Notes under the pieces: model-generated
The model's input: only the letters and a program-made list of their open reading frames with translations
What the model was told of the DNA's origin: nothing
Databases searched by the model: none
Shown here: piece by piece, positions 36,638-44,925 of the stretch
Position numbering within the stretch: the stretch's first letter is position 1
Layout: each line of letters opens with the position of its first letter
Position numbers and translations under genes: made by a program
Source: Paraburkholderia lacunae
GTDB taxonomy: Bacteria > Pseudomonadota > Gammaproteobacteria > Burkholderiales > Burkholderiaceae
DNA length: 64,000 nucleotides
Assembly (NCBI RefSeq): GCF_003353175.1
Contig: NZ_QHKS01000010.1
Coordinates: forward strand, 186,001 to 250,000
Direction of reading: 5' to 3'

Positions 36638-36666
36638 ACTATACTGTATATTTATACAGTTTTCCA
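36638..36666 (-). promoter_or_regulatory. SOS-regulated uvrA promoter with LexA box
   Basis: On the minus strand, TGGAAA (36666-36661) and TATAGT (36643-36638) are separated by exactly 17 bp, and that spacer contains CTGTATATTTATACAG (36644-36659), a near-ideal CTG-N10-CAG LexA site. It lies 86 bp before the GTG of uvrA. LexA bound there would block RNA polymerase directly. The remaining intergenic DNA to 36867 shows no gene. Confidence 0.85.
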
Positions 36667-36867
36667 TGCCGCGGCACGGCGTCGCTGCGGCACCGCTTCG
36701 GCCAATAGCCGGCGACGCCGGACACGCGCCGTCTGGCCGGTCAGCGTGGGTTGGGAGCGATTTGAAAGGGTGGCGTAAAACCGTGAGCGGTGGCGCTCCG
36801 GCAGCGGCCGGACCGGCGCCGCGGGTGAAGCGATCGAACGCACTGCGGGTTATGTGCTGCGCATCGG

Positions 36868-38436
36868 CTAGCCCGATCTAGCCGTATACGCTCGCCATGT
36901 TGAACCGGTCCGTCGTGGGCGCTGCTGAATCGACCAGCGTGTCGGCCGGCGTGTTGGCCGGCGTATCGACCGGCGTGTCGACCGGCACATAGGCACCCGA
37001 ACTATCAGCCGCCCTATTGCCACACAGCGTCTCGCCAGCACCTCGGCGGGATCGATCAGCCGCACCACCAGTCCGCCGGGCCGCGCCAGCGTCGAGCCGC
37101 GCAGCAGCAGCGGCAGCTCGGTGCAGCCCAGCACGATCACCTGCACGCCTTGCGCGACCAGGTCGTCGACCGCGGCGGCGACGTCGTCGCTGCACTCGCC
37201 CGACGTATGGCCGGCCTTGGCGCCATGGCGTCCGTACACCGCGTTCATCAGCCGCGCCTGTGCCGCCGCGGACGGCGCGACCTGCACGAGGCCGCGCGCT
37301 GCGAGCGCTTTCTCGTAGACGCGGCTTGCGAGCGTACCCGAAGTCGCCAGCATGCCGACTTCGCGCAGGTTCGGGAACGACTCGCGCAGATAATCGGCGG
37401 TACAGGTCAGCATATTGACGATCGGAACGTTAAGCGCAGGCTGGATCCGCTCGACGAACGCATGCGCGGTATTGCATGGAATCGCGATGATATCCGCGCC
37501 GCCCTCTTCGAGCGTCTTGCAGGCCGCGTAGAGGGCGAGCGTCGGATCGTCGCCGTTGCCGAGCAGGGCTTCGGTGCGATCCGGAATCTGCGGATTCTGT
37601 TCGACCATGACCTTGATATGGTCCTGATCGCGCGCAGCCGGCGTGTTGCGCACCAGCTTCGCCATGAAATCGACGGTCGCCGCGGGTCCGACACCGCCCA
37701 GCACGCCCACCTTGAAGCGCCGCTGCGGCTGCGGGAATTGTGCCGCCGCGACGTAGCGCGCGTAGACCCGATTGGCGTCGACCAGCGGCACGTCCAGCGT
37801 TCCGAGCGCGCGCGCGACCATGGCGATTTCGGCGAGCCCGGGCACGATGATTTGCGCGCCTTGCGCGACGAGGTCCACGCAGGCCGCCCGCAGCAACTCG
37901 ACTGGCCGGCCGTAGAGACGGCCGCTTTTAATGCCGTCGTCGCCATACACCGCGCGGGCGACGCAATCCACGCCGTGTTCATTGCGTGGATACAGCACGT
38001 CGTATTGCGCGGCGTCGAAATAGCGCTCGAAGAGGCCGTTGCCGCGTATGTAATGGGAAGTAAGGACACCGACGCGCCGAACCGACGGAAAGGCCTGCCG
38101 CACGTGCAGCGAAAGCGCCCGCATGATGTCGGCGATCGGGAGGGACGCGTTCGCCGTCAGCTCGTCGATGAAGGTATGGCTAAGGAAGCAGGGCAATACG
38201 ATGGCATCGACCCCGCGTTTTTCGAAGGTACGGATCGAGTCGAAAACGTGGAGTTTGAATTCGGCGTTCGCCGCGTCGATCAACGCCGGGCCATGCCACG
38301 GCTGTTGCTCGAGCACGAGGTCGAATCGTCTTGCGGTGGGCGAACGGCGCCCGCCGGCGGTCATCTTGCTCAATACGTCGGCGCTCGCCAGCGGCGCCGC
38401 GCCGGTCACGATGCCCAGCGAACGATAGCGTTGCAT
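36868..38436 (-). CDS. Fused double Asp/Glu racemase-like protein
   Basis: 522 residues comprising two Asp/Glu/hydantoin racemase folds (about 1-235 and 240-470). The second half has both catalytic cysteines (Cys321 in IPCNTAHAF, Cys438 in VLGCTELPLLL). The first half keeps Cys83 (LPCFLSHTF), but the second position is Leu201 in IVPGLAEIA, so it should not racemise by the two-base mechanism. The last 45 residues are Arg-rich because a 12-bp tandem repeat is read in this frame; another frame gives TPVDTPVDTPANTPADT, so a late frameshift is possible. The amino acid substrate is probably aspartate, inferred from the family. Confidence 0.75.
   Translation of the reverse strand: MQRYRSLGIVTGAAPLASADVLSKMTAGGRRSPTARRFDLVLEQQPWHGPALIDAANAEFKLHVFDSIRTFEKRGVDAIVLPCFLSHTFIDELTANASLPIADIMRALSLHVRQAFPSVRRVGVLTSHYIRGNGLFERYFDAAQYDVLYPRNEHGVDCVARAVYGDDGIKSGRLYGRPVELLRAACVDLVAQGAQIIVPGLAEIAMVARALGTLDVPLVDANRVYARYVAAAQFPQPQRRFKVGVLGGVGPAATVDFMAKLVRNTPAARDQDHIKVMVEQNPQIPDRTEALLGNGDDPTLALYAACKTLEEGGADIIAIPCNTAHAFVERIQPALNVPIVNMLTCTADYLRESFPNLREVGMLATSGTLASRVYEKALAARGLVQVAPSAAAQARLMNAVYGRHGAKAGHTSGECSDDVAAAVDDLVAQGVQVIVLGCTELPLLLRGSTLARPGGLVVRLIDPAEVLARRCVAIGRLIVRVPMCRSTRRSIRRPTRRPTRWSIQQRPRRTGSTWRAYTARSG
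36939..36986. repeat. 12-bp tandem repeat at the 3' end of the racemase gene
   Basis: Four units of CGTGTCGGCCGG with small changes (36939, 36951, 36963, 36975). Being a multiple of three, unit changes keep frame; one frame reads TPVD/TPAN repeats and the annotated frame reads RSTR/RPTR repeats. Confidence 0.85.
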
Positions 38437-38607
38437 GATGACCCCCGTCGGCTTGGTTGGCTTTGATATTAGGCCGCTTTTGCGCGGTTTGAAGATGGCA
38501 TTATGGGGTTGTTGTATGACATGGGGTTAACGTTGAGCGGGTTGAGCGGTTCCTTGGGCGGCGGCATCTGTCTGGACGCCTGCCGCCTGCGGCCTCGATC
38601 ATTGCCT

Positions 38608-38637
38608 GGTTGATTGCCTGCGCGCAGGCAATCAACC
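38608..38637. repeat. 30-bp perfect palindrome after ssb
   Basis: Each half is GGTTGATTGCCTGCG or its exact complement, with no loop, abutting the ssb stop codon. A further partial copy (ATTGCCTGG) precedes it at 38601. There is no T-run, so it is not a standard terminator, though as RNA it could form a strong hairpin that protects the ssb transcript. Confidence 0.8.
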
Positions 38638-38952
38638 TCAGCCCTCGTCGTCTCGCGAACCATAAGCCGCCAGCATCTTGTGTGCAACCATATCCATAGC
38701 CGGCTTGACCAGGCCATTTTTGTCGGTCCAGACCTTGGGCGTCAACGCCCCGCTCAGGGCGACGCTATCGGCATCGCCCAGCGCCAGCAGTCCACGTTGG
38801 ACATCGTCATCAAACGCAATCACATTGACGAAAATCGTATCGCCGTCATTAGTGGCGGCCCGCACCTTGCAGGTCACGAACCGCTTGCCGTTTTGCCCCG
38901 TGCGAACCTGCGCGTCGCCGAACAGCCTCCCGCCCACCAGTCCATCGATCAT
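38638..38952 (-). CDS. ssb: Short single-stranded DNA-binding protein
   Basis: 104 residues with an OB-fold of the SSB family (GGRLFGDAQVRTGQNGKRFV, then DTIFVNVIAFDD and the alternating strand LLALGDADSVALSGAL). It is far shorter than the usual 165-180 residue SSB: there is no Gly/Gln-rich linker and no DDDIPF-type acidic tip, ending instead in SRDDEG. It is therefore a paralogue that may bind ssDNA without recruiting the usual partner proteins. It lies near the SOS-regulated uvrA but with the racemase gene between. Confidence 0.8.
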   Translation of the reverse strand: MIDGLVGGRLFGDAQVRTGQNGKRFVTCKVRAATNDGDTIFVNVIAFDDDVQRGLLALGDADSVALSGALTPKVWTDKNGLVKPAMDMVAHKMLAAYGSRDDEG

Positions 38953-39058
38953 TGCCCTGCTCCTCTTATCCGCTCATCGTGCAAAAAAACAATATCGCCG
39001 GCACGGCACGCATGATCCCACGCTAAACAGCACCTGAGTTCAGTGCATGGCCTCGCGT

Positions 39059-39967
39059 TCACGGCGAGCCATTGGCCGCGCCGGCGGCTTCGAAGATATC
39101 GCGCAGCCACTGCGCAAACACCCGCACGCGCGACGACAACTGGCGGTTCTGCGGATAGAGCACCGACACCGGCAGCGGCGGCGGCGGAAAATCCGCCAGG
39201 ATGACCTTCAACCGCGCTGAGGCCAGTTCTGCCGCCACGCGGTACTGCGGCACCTGCACGATGCCGAGGCCGGCCAGCGCCGAGCCGGTGTAGAGATCGG
39301 CGCCGGTCACCGACACCGTCGCCGGCAGATACACCGCGCTCTCGCGGCCGTCGACAGTGAATTCGAGCGGCACCGCTTTGCCGGTCGCGCTCGACAGGTA
39401 GTTGACCGCCCGGTGCGCGGACAGCTCCGTCGGCTCGGCAGGCTCGCCGTGGGCCGCCAGATAGGCCGGGCTCGCCACTGTCACTTGCGGCAGTTGCGCG
39501 ACGCGCCGCCCCACCATCGACGAATCCTGCAAATGCCCCGCTCGCAGCACGCAATCGATCCCCTCACGCACCAGATCGACCAGCCGGTCGTCCTCGCCGA
39601 TCGTCAGCTCGATCCCGGGAAACTGCGCGAGGAACTCCGGCAGCGCCGGCACGACGAAGTGCCGCGCCAGCGTGCCCTGCAAATTCACCCGCAACAGGCC
39701 CTTCGGCGCGATGTTCGTGAACGAGCCCTCCGCCTCCTCCATATCGGCGATGAGACGCACGCAACGCCGGTAATACGCCTCGCCGTCATGCGTGAGGCGC
39801 ACCGAGCGCGTGGTGCGCTCCAGCAGCCGCGCGCCGAGCCGCTGTTCCATGCGCTTCATCAGATTGGTGACGGTGGCGCGCGGAATCTGCAGATCGTCTG
39901 ACGCCCGCGTGAAGCTCTGCCGCTCGGCAATCCGCACGAACACCCGCATTTCCTCGAAACGATCCAT
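39059..39967 (-). CDS. LysR-type transcriptional regulator
   Basis: 302 residues from the ATG at 39967. HTH MDRFEEMRVFVRIAERQSFT with DLQIPRATVTNLMKRMEQRL, then the effector domain (LLRVNLQGTLARHFVVPALP; GLGIVQVPQYRV). This subfamily often represses a divergent oxidoreductase gene, and here it is divergent from an SDR gene across 150 bp containing an LTTR-like operator. No effector can be inferred. Confidence 0.88.
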   Translation of the reverse strand: MDRFEEMRVFVRIAERQSFTRASDDLQIPRATVTNLMKRMEQRLGARLLERTTRSVRLTHDGEAYYRRCVRLIADMEEAEGSFTNIAPKGLLRVNLQGTLARHFVVPALPEFLAQFPGIELTIGEDDRLVDLVREGIDCVLRAGHLQDSSMVGRRVAQLPQVTVASPAYLAAHGEPAEPTELSAHRAVNYLSSATGKAVPLEFTVDGRESAVYLPATVSVTGADLYTGSALAGLGIVQVPQYRVAAELASARLKVILADFPPPPLPVSVLYPQNRQLSSRVRVFAQWLRDIFEAAGAANGSP

Positions 39968-39981
39968 GTTCAACGCCTATA

Positions 39982-40010
39982 TATCGGGTCCGCCGGAAGG
40001 CCACCCGATA
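39982..40010. promoter_or_regulatory. LysR-type operator between the LysR and SDR genes
   Basis: TATCGGGT (39982-39989) and ACCCGATA (40003-40010), perfect 8-bp arms 13 bp apart, with an inner CCGCCGGAAGG core. It starts 15 bp upstream of the LysR ATG and suits autoregulation plus control of the SDR gene. Confidence 0.5.
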
Positions 40011-40117
40011 ATTATTAAAGCAAATGGAATTCTAATAGCAATTTCAATCTGATTATCTCCGAGAAGAAAACACCGATGATTCGTCTCACCCACTCATCAC
40101 ACAGAAGGAAACGAACC

Positions 40118-40861
40118 ATGAACACGATCAAAAACGCTCGAGTCGCCATCGTGACCGGCGCGTCCCGCGGCATCGGCGCAGCGGTTGCGCAACGCCTCGC
40201 TAAAGACGGTTTCGCAGTCGCCGTCAACTACGCATCGAGCTCGACGGAAGCCGACGCACTGATCGCCGAACTGAAGGCTGCCGGCGCCAGGGCGATCGCA
40301 GTGAAGGCCGACGTCTCGAAGGCCGACGAGGTACGCCGCATGTTCGAAACCACCGAACAGCAACTCGGCAAGGTGGACGTACTGGTCAACAACGCCGGCG
40401 TGCTGAAGACCGTGCCGCTCGCCGACACCAGCGACGCGCTGTACGACCAGACCTTCGACATCAACGTGCGCGGCACCTTCAACACCTTGCGTGAAGCCGC
40501 GGCCCGGATGAACGACGGCGGGCGCATCGTCAACTTCTCGAGCACCACGCTCGCGCTGAACATGCCTGGCTACGCGGTCTACAACGGAACGAAGGCCGCA
40601 GTCGAAGCGTTCACGCACGTGTTCGCCAAGGAACTGCGCGGCCGCAACATCACCGTCAACGCCGTTGCGCCGGGCCCGATCGCCACGTCGCTGTTCCTCG
40701 ACGGCAAGACCGAAGAGCAGATCCAGACCTTCGCGAAGATGCCGCCGCTGCAACGCCTTGGCCAGCCGGACGATATCGCGTCGGTGGTGTCGTTCCTCGC
40801 CGGTCCGGACGCCGGCTGGGTCAACGGCCAGATCCTGCGGGCCAACGGCGGGCTCGCCTGA
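40118..40861 (+). CDS. Short-chain dehydrogenase/reductase
   Basis: 247 residues of classical SDR. NAD(P)-binding TGASRGIG (residues 12-19), NNAGV (about 90), catalytic Ser in NFSSTT (about 141) and YxxxK as YAVYNGTK (about 154). The ending RANGGLA is typical. AGAAGGAA precedes the ATG at 40118. It reduces or oxidises a carbonyl/hydroxyl group on an unknown substrate; 3-oxoacyl reductase-like annotation is common for such proteins but not proven. It is divergent from a LysR gene. Confidence 0.88.
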   Translation: MNTIKNARVAIVTGASRGIGAAVAQRLAKDGFAVAVNYASSSTEADALIAELKAAGARAIAVKADVSKADEVRRMFETTEQQLGKVDVLVNNAGVLKTVPLADTSDALYDQTFDINVRGTFNTLREAAARMNDGGRIVNFSSTTLALNMPGYAVYNGTKAAVEAFTHVFAKELRGRNITVNAVAPGPIATSLFLDGKTEEQIQTFAKMPPLQRLGQPDDIASVVSFLAGPDAGWVNGQILRANGGLA

Positions 40862-40987
40862 AACCGCGTGAACCTGTTCAAAAGGCGCCCTCGCCCGCCG
40901 CCGCTATGACGGCGAACTGTTCGCCGCTCCGGCCGAACTCGTGAAACGACGTCGGGCCGGAGAACGTTGACGCTTATTGCAAAGCGC

Positions 40988-42013
40988 TTAAACCGGCGGC
41001 GGATTGCGCTCGGCAAACCCTTCCTGATGCCAGTACGGATAAGCCGGACGCACGGCGCTCGCGGCATCGAGTTTGGTCACCTGTTCGGGCGTCAGATTCC
41101 AGCCGACCGCGCCGAGATTCTGCCGCAACTGTTCTTCGTTGCGCGCGCCGATCAGCACCGTGGATACCGTTGGACGCTGCAACAGCCAGTTCAGCGCGAT
41201 TTGCGCCACCGTCTTGCCGGTTTCGGCGGCGACCTCGTCGATCGCGTCGAGCACACGGAACAGATACTCGTCCGGCACCGGCGGCCCCATGTCGGCGGTC
41301 TTATGCAGACGGCTCGTATCCGGCAGCGGCTGACCGCGTTTGATCTTGCCGGTCAGGCGCCCCCAGCCGAGCGGACTCCACACCACCGCGCCCACGCCTT
41401 GATCGATGCCGAGCGGCATCAGCTCCCACTCGTAATCGCGGCCGACGAGCGAGTAGTACGTCTGATTCGCGACATAGCGCGGATAGCCGTAGCGATCCGC
41501 GATGTCCTGCGATTTCATCAGTTGCCAGCCGGAGAAATTCGACACGCCGGTGTAGCGGATCTTGCCGGCGCGCACGAGATCGTCGAGCGTGGACAGGACT
41601 TCGGCGATCGGCGTCTTCGCGTCGAAGCCGTGCAACTGGAACAGATCGATGTAGTCCGTTTGCAGGCGCTTGAGCGCCGCATCGACCGCCCGAATCAGAT
41701 GAAAGCGGGATGAGCCGACACTGTTCGGATCATCGTCGAAGCGGAAGGTCGCCTTGGTCGAGATGATCGCTTTGTCGCGCTTGCCCTTGAGCGCTTCGCC
41801 GAGCACCGACTCGGAAGCGCCGCTCGAATAGATGTCCGCACTGTCGAACATGGTGACGCCCGCGTCGAAGCAGATGTCGATCAAACGGCGCGCCTCGGCC
41901 ACGTCGGTGGCGCCCCACGCTTCGAAGAATTCGCCCTTGCCGCCGAACGTGCCCGTGCCGAAACTCAGCACCGGCACCGTGAAACCGGACGCACCCAAAT
42001 GTCTGTATTCCAT
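40988..42013 (-). CDS. Aldo/keto reductase
   Basis: 341 residues, a TIM-barrel NADPH-dependent oxidoreductase of the AKR superfamily. The catalytic set is visible: Asp and Tyr in FDSADIYSSGASE, Lys in IISTKATF, His in DLFQLHGFD. GWGRLTGKIKRG and LIGARNEEQLRQNL are the usual later segments. GGAG lies 8 bases before the ATG. It acts on aldehydes or ketones in the cytoplasm; the specific substrate is unknown. It is convergent with the SDR gene and 126 bp from it. Confidence 0.9.
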   Translation of the reverse strand: MEYRHLGASGFTVPVLSFGTGTFGGKGEFFEAWGATDVAEARRLIDICFDAGVTMFDSADIYSSGASESVLGEALKGKRDKAIISTKATFRFDDDPNSVGSSRFHLIRAVDAALKRLQTDYIDLFQLHGFDAKTPIAEVLSTLDDLVRAGKIRYTGVSNFSGWQLMKSQDIADRYGYPRYVANQTYYSLVGRDYEWELMPLGIDQGVGAVVWSPLGWGRLTGKIKRGQPLPDTSRLHKTADMGPPVPDEYLFRVLDAIDEVAAETGKTVAQIALNWLLQRPTVSTVLIGARNEEQLRQNLGAVGWNLTPEQVTKLDAASAVRPAYPYWHQEGFAERNPPPV

Positions 42014-42117
42014 TGATGAATCTCCATGGCATAGCCGTCGATAAACGGACATTCAGTCTACGCGCGTCGGCGCAAACACGTCAGCTGGCTCGCCGCCGCG
42101 CGCCGCGCTTCGGGTTT

Positions 42118-43851
42118 TTATCCTGGGTCTGCCGCCGGCAAGGCCGCACTACTCCATGCGGCCAGCGCGTCGCGCACGGCTCGAATCACGCTGTCCCAAT
42201 CGCCCAGGGCCGGCTGCCGGAACAGGGTCGCGCACGGATACCACGGCGTATCCGTGCGCTCGAGCATCCAGCGCCAGCACGTGTCGAAGCGATTCAGAAT
42301 CCATACCGGCTTGTCCAGCGCACCGGCCAGATGCGCGGTGGACGTATCCACCGAAATCACCAGGTCGAGGTTCGCCACCAATGCCGCGGTATCGGCGAAA
42401 TCATCGAGTTCCGCGGTGTAGTCGAAGACGCGGTGAGCCGATTCGTCGGCGGGCAGTTGCTGCGCCGCCGAACCTTTTTGCAGACTGAAGAACCGCACGT
42501 TCGGCACGTCGAGAATCGGTGCGAGCCGCTCGAACGTAATCGAGCGGCGCGCGTCGTTCTTGCGAAGTTCGGCGATATGCGGCCGATTTCCGCCGGCCCA
42601 GACGAGCCCGACTTTCAGGCGGCCGTCCGCGTGTGCTTCGATACGGTCATGCCACAAGCGGGCGGCCTCGCCGTCGGCGAACAGGTAGGGTGTCTTCGAC
42701 GGAATGCTCGCGATGCCGGTTCTGAATGCGAGCGGCAAACTCAGCAACGGGCAGTGACAATCGAACGGCGGCAGCGCCTGTCCGGCTTCGACCCATTGAT
42801 CCACGCCGTCGAGTGTGGACATGAGCCGCATCAATTCGGGCGGCACTTCGAGCACGACTTTGGCCCCGAGCTTCGACACCAGCGCGGCATAGCGGCAAAA
42901 CTGCAGCGTGTCGCCCAGGCCCTGCTCCGCGTGCAGGAGAATGGTTTTGCCGTCGAGTGAAAAATCGCCCAGCCAGAGGGGTTCGGCAAAGCGGCGCCTG
43001 CTTTGCTTGATCCGGCTGCGTTCCCAACGCCACTCGTACTTCTGCCACCCCGCTTCGAGCCGCCCCAGTTGCAGCAGACACAGCGCTTCGTTCCAATGCG
43101 TCTCGGCGGAAGCGGGATTCAACGCCAGCGCGCGCTCGTAGCTGAGCAACGCCTGCGCGTGCTCGTTGAGATCGATCTGAGTCAGGCCGAGATTGTTCCA
43201 GGCGTCGGCCAACGCGGGCGCGAGTTCGAGCGCGCGCCGATAGCTGCGTTGCGCCTCTTCCGGCTGGTTCAGATCGCTGAGCGCATTGCCGCGATTGCTC
43301 CAGGCGTCGGGATAATTCGGCTGCAAGGCGAGCGCGCGATCGCAGCTTGCCAACGCATCGGCCGGACGGCCCAGATCGCGCAGCACGCAAGCGCGATTAT
43401 TCCAGGCTTGCGCGAAATCCGGCATCAAGGCGAGCGCGCGATCAAAGCTGCCGAGCGCCTGCGCGGGCCGATTCAGACCCGCCTGCGCGTTGCCGCGATT
43501 GTTCAACGCGTCGGGAAACCTGGCCTGAAGCGCCAGCGCGCGATCGGCGCTCGCGAGGCCTTCGTCGAAACGCTGCAACGCGTTGAGCGCATAGGCGAGA
43601 TTCGAATGGATCGGCGCCTGTTTCGCATCGATGCCGATGGCTTTCCTGAGCAGCTCGATGCCCTCTTGCAGCCGGCCCGCTTGCAGGGCGAGCGCGCCCA
43701 GCAGTTGCAGCGCGCCGACATGGCGTGGCTTGAGTTCGAGAATCTCGCGATAGAGTTCTTCGGCCTCGGCGAATGCGCCGTTCTGCTGAAGCGCGACGGC
43801 TTGCCGAAGCATGTTGTCCAACTGTTGCGGCAGATTGGCAGGCTTGCTCAT
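42118..43851 (-). CDS. TPR protein with glycosyltransferase-9-like domain
   Basis: 577 residues. About seven tetratricopeptide repeats span residues 5-265 (units such as DALNNRGNAQAGLNRPAQAL and DAWSNRGNALSDLNQPEEAQ). A second domain (about 285-560) resembles the glycosyltransferase family 9/ADP-heptose transferase fold: LLHAEQGLGDTLQFCRYAAL, KVGLVWAGGNRPH, LVISVDTSTAHLAGALDKPVW. TPR proteins with this tail are found near surface glycan or pilin-glycosylation genes. The stand-alone position gives no further hint; activity is inferred from fold only. Confidence 0.82.
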   Translation of the reverse strand: MSKPANLPQQLDNMLRQAVALQQNGAFAEAEELYREILELKPRHVGALQLLGALALQAGRLQEGIELLRKAIGIDAKQAPIHSNLAYALNALQRFDEGLASADRALALQARFPDALNNRGNAQAGLNRPAQALGSFDRALALMPDFAQAWNNRACVLRDLGRPADALASCDRALALQPNYPDAWSNRGNALSDLNQPEEAQRSYRRALELAPALADAWNNLGLTQIDLNEHAQALLSYERALALNPASAETHWNEALCLLQLGRLEAGWQKYEWRWERSRIKQSRRRFAEPLWLGDFSLDGKTILLHAEQGLGDTLQFCRYAALVSKLGAKVVLEVPPELMRLMSTLDGVDQWVEAGQALPPFDCHCPLLSLPLAFRTGIASIPSKTPYLFADGEAARLWHDRIEAHADGRLKVGLVWAGGNRPHIAELRKNDARRSITFERLAPILDVPNVRFFSLQKGSAAQQLPADESAHRVFDYTAELDDFADTAALVANLDLVISVDTSTAHLAGALDKPVWILNRFDTCWRWMLERTDTPWYPCATLFRQPALGDWDSVIRAVRDALAAWSSAALPAADPG

Positions 43852-44067
43852 GGGTGAGCTTTTATCGAATGCGTGTGGGATCGGAAGACAGCTTTCGAAT
43901 TGCTGAACCGCGCAAAACGCTGCGCAACCCTGACTCGAAAGAATGACGCCGATTATCGCCGAAAAGAACGCATTCGAACGGCCGCAACTACGCGACTTGA
44001 ATCACCGCGCACGCAACGGGCGATGGTAGTAGCGCGCGTCACGCCGCCGCGTGACGCGCTTCAGGCA

Positions 44068-44637
44068 TTACTGCGCTGCTGCGTGCAGATGCTTGCGTTT
44101 AGCGAGTTCCTGAGCCATGGCGTAGTGTTCCTGGACGGTCGGGAGCCCCTTTTTCGCTACGTCCTTCAATTGTTCGTCGCGACCCGACGCGATTTCCGCC
44201 TGAAATGCCGAGATTGCTTTTTGCTCGCCGGCGAGCGCGACCTGCTCGATGTAGGTCTTGTCGAATTCGGCGCCGCGCAGGTTGTTGATGCTCGCGAGCA
44301 GCGCGGTGTCCGGATCGTTCTTCGGCACGTCGACGCCGCGCGGGCTGGCGGCGCGCAGTGCCTCCGACAGTTTGGCGTTGTCGTTCGACACGCGTTCGGC
44401 AAATGCCTTGACTTCCCTATCGGTGGAGCGCGACGTGGCGATGCGCGCGGCATCGCGCTGCGTGGAGACGGCCCGGGTTGCATCCGCGATGAACGCCTGA
44501 TCGGCGCCATGCAGACGACCGGCTTCCGGCGTTGCGGCCGACGGCGCAGCTGGCGAAGTTTGAGCGCTGGCGGCCGTAGCGACAACCAGAAGGCTGGCCA
44601 TGCAGGCGCTGGTGATGGCGAGAGGCAAGCGAATCAT
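44068..44637 (-). CDS. DUF4142 domain exported protein
   Basis: 189 residues. Signal peptide MIRLPLAITSACMASLLVVA with cleavage near ASA (residue 27), then a DUF4142 helical domain (ADQAFIADATRAVSTQRDAARIA, TYIEQVALAGEQKAISAFQAE, LPTVQEHYAMAQEL). AAGGAGAACG precedes the ATG at 44637. DUF4142 proteins are periplasmic/outer-envelope four-helix bundles of unknown function, often linked to envelope stress. It is alone on this strand between the TPR and LysR genes. Confidence 0.88.
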   Translation of the reverse strand: MIRLPLAITSACMASLLVVATAASAQTSPAAPSAATPEAGRLHGADQAFIADATRAVSTQRDAARIATSRSTDREVKAFAERVSNDNAKLSEALRAASPRGVDVPKNDPDTALLASINNLRGAEFDKTYIEQVALAGEQKAISAFQAEIASGRDEQLKDVAKKGLPTVQEHYAMAQELAKRKHLHAAAQ

Positions 44638-44870
44638 ACGTTCTCCTTGTAATGGAAGCGAAAGAGCACCGATGCGCGGTGCATGGCTACCGGCTTGCAG
44701 TTGACTTGCTGGCGAGTAGCGATGCCGCGATCGATCGCTTTGCATTCTAGGAGCCGCTTTACGTGGTGTGTGCAACGGTGCTGTCGTTTCTGTAACCTTA
44801 GGTAACGGTTTATTTTTTGGATTTTTTTCGGGTTTTTTTGCCTTGCAAAGCGTGTATTTGGGTGCCCCGC

Positions 44871-44925
44871 CTTATCGCAACCTTATCGCAGCCTTATCGC
44901 AGCCTTATCGCAGCCTTATCGCAGC
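44871..44925. repeat. 11-bp tandem repeat spanning the LysR stop codon
   Basis: Five units of CTTATCGCAGC (first unit CTTATCGCAAC) at 44871, 44882, 44893, 44904 and 44915. The TAA stop of the neighbouring LysR gene (44916-44918) lies inside the last unit. Because 11 is not a multiple of three, unit changes inside the gene would shift its C-terminal frame. Upstream, 44805-44840 is T-rich, probably part of a terminator. Confidence 0.9.
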
